Below, piece by piece: positions 29,001 to 34,495 of a stretch of 52,434 nt of DNA. A program made the position numbers and the translations under genes. This stretch comes from Bacteroidales bacterium (lineage in GTDB: Bacteria; Bacteroidota; Bacteroidia; Bacteroidales; ML635J-15). The stretch's first letter is position 1, and each line of letters begins with the position of its first letter. Location: the NCBI GenBank assembly GCA_023228725.1, contig JALOAQ010000002.1:1-52434 (forward strand). Reading direction: 5' to 3'. A model generated the notes under the pieces. That model did no database searches, was not told the origin of the DNA, and saw only the letters and a list, made by a program, of their open reading frames with translations.

Positions 29001-29064
29001 TAAAGGTAAACAACAACCAACTTCAAGACAAGAAAACTTAATGAATGATTTTAAAGTGTGGTAA
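26041..29064 (+). CDS. Exported WD40-repeat caspase-like (peptidase C14) protein
   Basis: A 1007-residue protein with a signal peptide (ending LKSQ at about 21). Residues about 30-350 are WD40 beta-propeller repeats (AHFANINHLAFSPNNKYLAVASSDRSISVW; HNGKINDICFSPNSQVIASAGSD), with one more repeat at about 500-540 (SGHRGYINDFEIL). After a linker comes a caspase-like domain (about 740-1000) with the catalytic dyad His817 (HIAGHG) and Cys867 (DACHSG), 50 residues apart as in metacaspases/orthocaspases. It probably cleaves proteins after basic or acidic residues; the target is unknown. Export makes it unlike the cytosolic caspases of most defence systems. It is co-transcribed with the upstream barrel gene. 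Confidence 0.88.
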   Translation: MKKIIYIILLVLLSSFNLKSQTIIPVVQAGHSGDVLFVEWDPSSRYLASIDSNNELVINDLISGKLFYSIKVQSNENLIALNFKSERNLYIYTQTEVYRFDMLDLKLEKSDGQYSIRPKTDDLQIKGPRIKKGKYTLYNRDTYTDFTYSTISKDENIVVAGDEKGGLYFCNKKLKIKNYTKAHFANINHLAFSPNNKYLAVASSDRSISVWQIPSNNLEKRIIPRSFNITSLKSFNDSDLLAFGDELGFVYLLKFENDKITCEGINAHNGKINDICFSPNSQVIASAGSDNKAAIVDFENKKVLQYFALHPQAAKAKQTFNVKGIQERASNEEVRKNWFDENVYSVAISPDANNIAYSGGKWGVTNPVLKVSSISGLKINSPKEERKSKKINLGLNSKTNKHIFKQIIFTDNKEFIGLGEEKNNAVKFNLNITGYSEKESDKTENLLNTENQNNLLITELKSSKSENSNYLIKKDYSNGDVYTCKAYEIEREHNGKIIKFSGHRGYINDFEILKDKEYLISSAEDASMNVWDLSTGEILISIYVVDMGKLIFISPDNYYMATGDALTGMGFNFEGKVFPAEQFDLKFNRPDYILESFGYFDEDIIEVYHKAYEKRLSKLGFTEEMLEGKIDLPEIKIINANDISLKTNQEKCKLNIEMLDYNYILDRLNIYINDIPIYGTKGLSLLDKNSKLILKDVELTLSEGNNHIYVSCLNSKGVESLKQEINVFYDKLNKEKPNLYLISLAVSEYEQSQYNLRYTINDGNGFINLFKDSKSFNNVNVYSLHNKSCTRENVLALKDELMKSKVDDYVYVHIAGHGLLDDDLDFYFASVDIDFDNPSINGLKYDEIEGILDGIPARNKLLLMDACHSGEVDKDDDFAYNESDGKDTRGVTMFTNKNENKPKTGLQNSFELMRLLFADLKKGTGTVVISAASGSGYALEIDKIENGIFTYCLINGIKKRKADKNKDKNISVSELRNHIFEGVKELSKGKQQPTSRQENLMNDFKVW

Positions 29065-29070
29065 ATTAGT

Positions 29071-29108
29071 TGTCTTATCCTGAAATAGGTTTACACCATT
29101 ATTTGGTG
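29071..29108 (+). repeat. IS3-end-like repeat, copy 1
   Basis: TGTCTTATCCTGAAATAGG continues into TTTACACCATTATTTGGTG. It shares its layout with IS3-family ends (TGATCTTACCC...AATAGTGGACAC). The last 15 bp, CACCATTATTTGGTG, are a perfect hairpin (CACCA/TGGTG). It is the same unit, in the same direction, as 29357-29399. Confidence 0.6.
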
Positions 29109-29134
29109 TGGCTTCGTTAGGAAAAAAATATTTA

Positions 29135-29353
29135 ATGAATAAAATTATACATATGGAAACTAAAAATGAAATAGACGAGTTAAAGCGTCTTCGAGCCGAG
29201 AACAAGGCATTGAAACAGGCATATGCAGAGTTATCTTTGCATCATAAATGCTCAAAGAAAGTTATAGAAGTAGCTGATGAACTTTTTGACTTGGACTTAA
29301 GAAAAAAGTACGAACAAGAGCTATCAGTTCACATCAAGGGGAAGAAAAAATAA
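29135..29353 (+). pseudogene. IS3-type OrfA C-terminal remnant
   Basis: A short reading frame of about 72 residues from the ATG at 29135; another start at 29153 gives 66. It shows the leucine-zipper-like end of an IS3-family OrfA (ELKRLRAENKALKQAYAELS) followed by a VIEVADELFDLDLRKKYEQE segment, which matches the usual OrfA tail. The N-terminal helix-turn-helix and the whole DDE OrfB are missing. It lies between two direct copies of an IS-end-like repeat, so it is a decayed insertion sequence remnant rather than a functioning gene. Confidence 0.55.
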
Positions 29354-29356
29354 CTT

Positions 29357-29399
29357 TGTCTTGTCCGGAAATAGAATAGGTTTACACCATTATCTGGTG
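29357..29399 (+). repeat. IS3-end-like repeat, copy 2
   Basis: TGTCTTGTCCGGAAATAGA continues into ATAGGTTTACACCATTATCTGGTG. It is a direct copy of 29071-29108 with a 5-bp insertion and a few substitutions, and ends in the same CACCA/TGGTG hairpin. Confidence 0.6.
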
Positions 29400-29805
29400 A
29401 GGGAGTGGTGTCAATTATTTTCATTTGTTTATAATTTTAAATGAACGGACAAAGCAGTTTATCAATCTTTCTTCTCTGCTGAATTGCGACAGCGGTAAGG
29501 AAATTTCGATTATATATAGAAATAAGTTCAATTAGTAAATGCAACAAAATAAGAGATGCAAACACAAGTAATAATTTTTTTTCAAAGAAAGGATAGGAAT
29601 TTTTCACCTATCTCTTTCCTTGAATGGGTAAAGTTTATTATCTTGCCGCCTAAGTCTCCCAAAATAAGTTGCAGGATGAAACATTTAACCAAATAGCAAA
29701 GATAAAAAATATTCCTTTACAAAACTTTAATTCTATAATTTTTTAGACAGATCTAATAATAAAAAATATCTAAGTTTATTCTTATTTTCATTTCTCCAAA
29801 AACTC

Positions 29806-29821
29806 CGAGTTTTAAAACTCG
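29806..29821. repeat. 16-bp perfect palindrome CGAGTTTTAAAACTCG
   Basis: Perfect self-complementary sequence within the gene-free region downstream of the IS remnant. Confidence 0.6.
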
Positions 29822-29893
29822 AACCGATTTGAAGGCAAAAAATGAAACTTTATTTAAAAATTTACGTGTAATCTAAATGGGGTGTAAGTTTTA

Positions 29894-29907
29894 GCTTTTG
29901 CAAAAGC
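29894..29907. repeat. 14-bp perfect palindrome GCTTTTGCAAAAGC
   Basis: Perfect palindrome 72 bp after the previous one and 21 bp before a hairpin built from related GCAAAA sequence. Confidence 0.6.
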
Positions 29908-29928
29908 AAGAAAGTGGAGTTTTGGCGG

Positions 29929-29954
29929 GATTTTTGCCACTTGTTGCAAAAATC
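29929..29954. repeat. 9-bp stem hairpin GATTTTTGC/GCAAAAATC
   Basis: GATTTTTGC (29929-29937) and GCAAAAATC (29946-29954) are perfectly complementary around an 8-nt loop. No T run follows, so it is not an ordinary terminator. Confidence 0.6.
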
Positions 29955-29985
29955 ATGACAAAACAGGCGGAAAAAGAAGTTTTTT

Positions 29986-30009
29986 CATATCCTGAAATAG
30001 ATTTACACC
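29986..30009 (+). repeat. IS3-end-like repeat, copy 3 (partial)
   Basis: ATCCTGAAATAGATTTACACC repeats the core of copies 1 and 2 in the same orientation but lacks the CACCA/TGGTG hairpin. Confidence 0.55.
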
Positions 30010-30600
30010 TTAAAAAAACAAAAAAACTTATAATAAAAAAACAAAATATATGACAAATCTGTTAACTTTTTTCAGATAGAGTCAGTGTCTAAAATTATTT
30101 AGGTTTTAAGTATTTTTTATTTATCAACAATAAAACAAAACTGTTAATTTATTGTTATACAAACAATTAAAAATATCAAATTTCTTTAATATATTGATTA
30201 ACAATATTCTAATATATTAACAATTTATAGAAAAATAAAAATAATTTGTCGAAAACTTTTAATAAAATTAATTAGGAAAATCTAAATGAATATTGGATAA
30301 AAAATAGTTTAACAAAACAAAAAAACTTAGCATAAATTTTTAAAAAATAATTAACAAATTTATGCACAAAAAAAGATAAAAAATTAAAAATTTTAATGCT
30401 TTTAACTCTTATTAACAAGTGTGAATAAAAAAATTAAATGACTGAAAATCAAATAAAGTTTAAAAATTTCATTGTTTATAAAATTTAATAAGTGATATTT
30501 GCAAGTGTTTTTTTAAAAATATTAATAAATTTTGAACAGTATTAACAAACATTAATAATAATCATATTTTATAAATTAATTAATAAAAATTAATATTATT
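30010..30600. other. Very AT-rich gene-free region with DnaA-box-like sites
   Basis: About 590 bp with almost no G or C and no gene. It contains TTATGCACA (30360-30368) and, on the minus strand, TTATTCACA (30420-30428), both fitting the DnaA box TTATNCACA. A near match, TTATCAACA, lies at 30121-30129. The word TTAACAA recurs many times. It could be a long leader of nadA, a nucleoid-protein site or a replication-related region. Chance matches are likely at this base composition. Confidence 0.3.
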
Positions 30601-31596
30601 ATGAATAAATCAGATTTAGAAAATTTTGGGTTTTTAAAAATTGATATTCCAAAAGACATAAATTTAGTTGAGGAAATTCAAAAATTAAAAAAGGAAAAAA
30701 ATGCTGTAATTTTGGGGCATTATTACATAGAGGGAGATTTACAAGATGTTTCTGATTATGTTGGCGATAGTTTACAATTGTCGCAACAAGCAGCAAAAAC
30801 TGATGCAGATATTATTGTTTTTCTTGGAGTTCATTTTATGGCTGAGACTGCAAAAATTTTATCTCCAAACAAAAAAGTTATAATTCCTGATTTAAAAGCT
30901 AGTTGCTCTTTGGCTGAGTCTTGCCCAGAAAATGATTTTGCAAAATTTATACAAGATAATCCAGGACATACAGTTATTTCTTATGTAAATACTACTGCCG
31001 CTATAAAGGCTTTAACCGATATTGTTGTTACTTCGTCAAATGCTAAACAAATTGTGGATAGTTTACCAAAAGACGAAAAAATTATTTTTGGTCCAGATAA
31101 AAATTTAGGAAATTATATAAACAGTATTACAGGTAGAAATATGCTTTTGTGGGATGGAGCTTGTCATGTTCATAAACAATTTGATTTAGAAGCAATTTTA
31201 AAAATAAAATCAGAAAATCCGGATGCCAAAATTATAGCACATCCTGAATGTGAAAGTCCTGTACTTGTTGTTTCAGAACATATTGGAAGTACATCCAGTT
31301 TATTAAAGTTTACACAAACAGATACATCAAAAAAGTTTATTGTTGCAACAGAATCAGGTATTTTGCACCAAATGATTAAAGCTAGTCCTGATAAAATTTT
31401 TATTCCTGCTCCTGCTCTTGATTCAACTTGTGCTTGTAATGATTGTAATTTTATGAAACTTAATACTATGGAAAAATTATATAATTGTTTAAAATATGAA
31501 TTGCCCGAAATTACTATAAATGAGCAGCTTAGACAAAAAGCAGAAAAATCAATTATAAAAATGTTAGAAATTTCTGAAAAGTTTGGAATAAAATAA
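30601..31596 (+). CDS. nadA: Quinolinate synthase A
   Basis: A 331-residue NadA. It condenses iminoaspartate with dihydroxyacetone phosphate to give quinolinate, the precursor of NAD, and needs a [4Fe-4S] cluster. The three cluster cysteines appear in CSLAESCPE (about 100), HPECESPV (about 215) and CACNDCNFM (about 280). Also visible are LGHYYIEGDLQDVSDYVGDSL and SYVNTTAAIKA, which are conserved substrate-binding stretches. The length is normal. The partner nadB is not in the window. The start ATG follows a long AT-rich gene-free region. It is cytosolic. Confidence 0.95.
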   Translation: MNKSDLENFGFLKIDIPKDINLVEEIQKLKKEKNAVILGHYYIEGDLQDVSDYVGDSLQLSQQAAKTDADIIVFLGVHFMAETAKILSPNKKVIIPDLKASCSLAESCPENDFAKFIQDNPGHTVISYVNTTAAIKALTDIVVTSSNAKQIVDSLPKDEKIIFGPDKNLGNYINSITGRNMLLWDGACHVHKQFDLEAILKIKSENPDAKIIAHPECESPVLVVSEHIGSTSSLLKFTQTDTSKKFIVATESGILHQMIKASPDKIFIPAPALDSTCACNDCNFMKLNTMEKLYNCLKYELPEITINEQLRQKAEKSIIKMLEISEKFGIK

Positions 31597-31632
31597 CTAA
31601 GTTTGCTTTTTATAAATCAAAATTTAAGTATT

Positions 31633-32385
31633 ATGAAAAAAATATTTTTTATTAGTTTATTTGTAAGTCTTGCTTTTACAAGTTTTAGCCAGTTTTATGC
31701 AGGAGCACATTTTGCTTATAATAGCACTTGGTTGATGAATAAGCAAGTTTTTGATGAAGGTCCAGAAATGGATATTGCTGTTTCTTTTGGAAATTATTTT
31801 GGTGTAATGGCAGGATATTATTTTACAGATCAACTTGGAGTTGAAATAAATATTAATCCGAATAAAATTGTTCAGAAATATAGAGGCGATTTTAAATTAT
31901 CGGGAACAGATGAAAGAGCTTATTATAATTCTTCAACTGTTTTAAATACAATTGATTATCCGGTTTTATTAAAAATAGGAAAAGATGCTTATTTTGAATT
32001 AGGTTGTATGTTTTCTTCTGTGTCTAAAGCAAGTTATAATAAAACATTTGATGAAGATTATTTCAATAATTTCAATGTTGCAATTTATAAAGATATTCCT
32101 TATTTTGATTTTTATGATATAGAAAATATGGATGTAAAAGCTGCTTTTAAAACTTTTGGAATTGGTGCAATTATTGGGTTTGGTGCTAATATAAATTTAT
32201 ATGAAGATGCTTTAAAACTAAATTTTGGTTTAAGATTTAATTATATTATTACCGACTTACAAGGAATTAATGCTTTAGGTTATAATAAAGCATATAGCCC
32301 TTGGGTTAGCGCAAAAGAATCTAAAGTATTTAAAACCAATCCTTTATATGGTGGTTTAAAAATAGGATTGCTTTACAATTTTTAA
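31633..32385 (+). CDS. Outer-membrane beta-barrel protein (PorT-like fold)
   Basis: About 250 residues from the ATG at 31633; an upstream in-frame TTG would add a non-signal leader and is rejected. The signal peptide ends TSFSQ at about 19. The mature part has alternating strands (FYAGAHFAYNSTW, FGVMAGYYFTDQLGVEINI, FGIGAIIGFGANI, LYGGLKIGLLYNF) and a final aromatic strand, typical of Bacteroidota barrels of the PorT/OMP_b-brl_2 type. Function is unknown. The 36-bp gap after nadA suggests it may be read through from nadA. The following birA has its own promoter. Confidence 0.75.
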   Translation: MKKIFFISLFVSLAFTSFSQFYAGAHFAYNSTWLMNKQVFDEGPEMDIAVSFGNYFGVMAGYYFTDQLGVEININPNKIVQKYRGDFKLSGTDERAYYNSSTVLNTIDYPVLLKIGKDAYFELGCMFSSVSKASYNKTFDEDYFNNFNVAIYKDIPYFDFYDIENMDVKAAFKTFGIGAIIGFGANINLYEDALKLNFGLRFNYIITDLQGINALGYNKAYSPWVSAKESKVFKTNPLYGGLKIGLLYNF

Positions 32386-32436
32386 TAAATGATATTTTAA
32401 TTGAAAATTAAATGCCTGACTTTGTTGGGCATTTTT

Positions 32437-32444
32437 TATTTTTG
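32437..32444 (+). promoter_or_regulatory. -7 promoter box (TATTTTTG) directly before birA
   Basis: TATTTTTG fits TAnnTTTG, and its last base is only 4 nt before the birA ATG (32449), which implies a leaderless or near-leaderless transcript. Confidence 0.5.
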
Positions 32445-32448
32445 CAAA

Positions 32449-33171
32449 ATGAAAATTATAAAATTAGAAAAAATAAATTCTACTAATTTGTATGCTCAGG
32501 AATTATTAAATAAAAAACAAATTTCTGAAACTACTTTAATTTATACTAATTCTCAAATTAAAGGAAAAGGAATGGGTGAAAATTCATGGTATTCTGAAGA
32601 TTATAAAAATTTAATTTTTTCTTTATTAGTTTTTAATAAATTTAAAGCAATTGATCATTTTAAAATTAGTATTATAGTTTCTCTAAGTATTTTTGAATAT
32701 TTGAATTTAAAGGGTGTTTCAGCAAAAATAAAATGGCCTAATGATATTTATCTAAAATCTAAAAAAATCGCAGGAATACTTATTGAAAACTCAATTATGG
32801 GCGATTTTATTTCAAATTCAATAATAGGAATTGGATTAAATTTGAATCAAGAAAAATTTCCAAAAAATTTAACTAATGCTATTTCTTTAAAAAACGAAAC
32901 AAATATTGAGTATAATATTGAAGAAGAAACTTTTTTATTATCAAATATTATTATTAAAAATTTCGAAAAATATAAACTAAAAAGTTTTGAATTTCTTAGA
33001 GATTTATATTTAAAAAATCTATATAAATTTCAAGAAAAATGTTTATTTCAATCTAAATTCAGAAAATTTGAAGGAATAATTAAAGGAATTGATAATTTTG
33101 GTTATTTGCTTATTGAACTTAATGGAAATATTGAAAAATTTTATTTTAAAGAAATTGAATTTATAGATTAA
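32449..33171 (+). CDS. birA: Biotin--[acetyl-CoA-carboxylase] ligase
   Basis: About 240 residues from the ATG at 32449. The reading frame extends upstream to a TTG at 32401, but the promoter box lies inside that extension, so the ATG is chosen. It is the catalytic-only type without the DNA-binding domain of E. coli BirA. The order INSTN, GKGMGENSW (biotinyl-AMP loop, usually GRGRxGRxW and altered here), NLIFSLL, KWPNDIYLKSKKIAGIL and IGIGLNLN matches the family. It attaches biotin to the carboxyl carrier protein. The altered GRGR loop is common in Bacteroidota. It converges with the M15 gene, with stop codons only 2 bp apart. Confidence 0.92.
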   Translation: MKIIKLEKINSTNLYAQELLNKKQISETTLIYTNSQIKGKGMGENSWYSEDYKNLIFSLLVFNKFKAIDHFKISIIVSLSIFEYLNLKGVSAKIKWPNDIYLKSKKIAGILIENSIMGDFISNSIIGIGLNLNQEKFPKNLTNAISLKNETNIEYNIEEETFLLSNIIIKNFEKYKLKSFEFLRDLYLKNLYKFQEKCLFQSKFRKFEGIIKGIDNFGYLLIELNGNIEKFYFKEIEFID

Positions 33172-33173
33172 TT

Positions 33174-33896
33174 TTATTTAAATAATAAGCTGTCAATTCC
33201 AAAAACATATTTTTCAAAAATATTTAATTCTTTTGCAAATTCGCTACCTTGAAAATCTTTAATATCTTCATAAGATATTTGTTTTTTATATTCTTCTAAA
33301 TAAAATTTAGCTACAGGCAAATAAGTCCAATGCCATTTTTCTTCATAATAACCAATATATGGTTTATTTGTATATACTTGATAAAATCCAAAATTATTAG
33401 CGTTTTCGCAAAGCCAATTATAAGCTTTTATTCCTTCATTTGTTTCAAAATAACTTAATTGCGTACTTAATAAATCTATATCTGTTCCCCAATGATGTCT
33501 TGAACTTCCGGGCATTGCAGAATATTTTAAAATTTTTAGAATTACATCAATTTTATTTTGACTTTCATAAAATTTATTATTCCAAATCCATTTTTGAGAA
33601 TCAAAACTTCTAAACGCAGACACTATTTTTAGATTAATTCCTTGTTTTTCTGCTTCTTGATACATTTTAAGATAATGTGGTAAAACATCTTTATGAATAT
33701 ATTCCGTTCTTTTTAAACATAATTTTTGTGGTATCTTTAAAAACATAGTATCTTCATGAGCTTTTACTTTGCCTAATAGATAATTTTTATCAATATTTGA
33801 ATATTGATTTTCTTTATTTTCTATTTTTTCATTATCTTTAAGAAAAAATGAAATTATAGTGGAAAAAATTATAAGGAAAACAATTGATTTACTCAT
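33174..33896 (-). CDS. M15 (VanY-type) D-alanyl-D-alanine carboxypeptidase
   Basis: A 240-residue protein with an N-terminal hydrophobic segment (3-20) that is a signal anchor or signal peptide. The zinc motif SRHHWGTDID (132-141) fits SxHxxGxAxD, with ligands His134 and Asp141. The EKWHW motif (186-190) supplies the catalytic Glu186 and third ligand His189. The family removes terminal D-Ala from peptidoglycan stem peptides. It is periplasmic or membrane-bound. Only 3 bp separate it from the upstream queD, so the two are co-transcribed, although their functions are unrelated. Confidence 0.9.
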   Translation of the reverse strand: MSKSIVFLIIFSTIISFFLKDNEKIENKENQYSNIDKNYLLGKVKAHEDTMFLKIPQKLCLKRTEYIHKDVLPHYLKMYQEAEKQGINLKIVSAFRSFDSQKWIWNNKFYESQNKIDVILKILKYSAMPGSSRHHWGTDIDLLSTQLSYFETNEGIKAYNWLCENANNFGFYQVYTNKPYIGYYEEKWHWTYLPVAKFYLEEYKKQISYEDIKDFQGSEFAKELNIFEKYVFGIDSLLFK

Positions 33897-33899
33897 ATT

Positions 33900-34349
33900 T
33901 TAAATTTGGTCTTCAGCATACCATTCAGCAAATGAACTCGCTGTTTCGTTAAGTTTTAGGCTAAAAAGTTTTATATTTTCAGGTAATAAATTTTGAATAA
34001 TTTCTGCAAAATGTATAAGCATATTTTCAGCAGTAGGTTGAAAATCAAACATATGTAATCTTTCAAAAATAGGATTATCGCTTTTAAAAAAATATACGTC
34101 TTCCCAATGACTTAATAAAACACTGTGATCAAATTTATCAATGATATTTTCTTTGATTATATTTTTCAAAACACCAAAATCCATTAACATTCCAAGTTTT
34201 GGAGAGTCCGGATCAGAATTTGGTTCACCGATAATTGTTACGGCTAATTTATAAGAATGCCCGTGAATATTACGGCATAGACCGTCATAATTATGCAAAG
34301 CATGAGCTGCTTCAAATTCAAAAAGTTTTGTTAATCTAATTTTCGTCAT
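33900..34349 (-). CDS. queD: 6-carboxy-5,6,7,8-tetrahydropterin synthase
   Basis: A 149-residue QueD. The zinc histidines are His16, His29 and His31, and the catalytic Cys25 sits in LCRNIHGHSY. MDFGVLK (56-62) and DHSVLL (about 74-79) complete the active site, and LNETASSFAEWY near the C-terminus holds the substrate-binding Glu. It converts dihydroneopterin triphosphate to carboxytetrahydropterin, the first dedicated step of queuosine (7-deazaguanine) synthesis. The other que genes are not in the window. It is the first gene of the queD-M15 pair. Confidence 0.94.
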   Translation of the reverse strand: MTKIRLTKLFEFEAAHALHNYDGLCRNIHGHSYKLAVTIIGEPNSDPDSPKLGMLMDFGVLKNIIKENIIDKFDHSVLLSHWEDVYFFKSDNPIFERLHMFDFQPTAENMLIHFAEIIQNLLPENIKLFSLKLNETASSFAEWYAEDQI

Positions 34350-34495
34350 TTCTTTTTATTATTTAACAAAAATAGCAAAAAAAATGTTTAGAATGGATTA
34401 TTTGTAAAATATTTTTAGAAGATATTGTTTTCTTAATATTTCTAATTTTTCCCACATAATTTTATTTTATAAATATAGCTAAATTGATTAAGATA

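Larger units (their letters stand above)
29400..29985. other. Gene-free stretch with palindromes and possible small minus-strand frame
   Basis: No convincing gene was found. On the minus strand 29437-29607 can encode 56 residues from a GTG (a hydrophobic KKLLLVFASLILLHLLIELI segment, then QQRRKIDKLLC), with an AGGAAAGAG just upstream. Its status is doubtful. The rest holds three strong palindromes (listed separately) and reads as debris of mobile or repeat DNA. Confidence 0.35.

Noticed and set aside
29603..29690. Minus-strand frame running into the possible 56-residue small gene
   Set aside because: The apparent continuous frame depended on miscounting an A run. With the correct count the two parts are in different frames, so no larger gene exists there.
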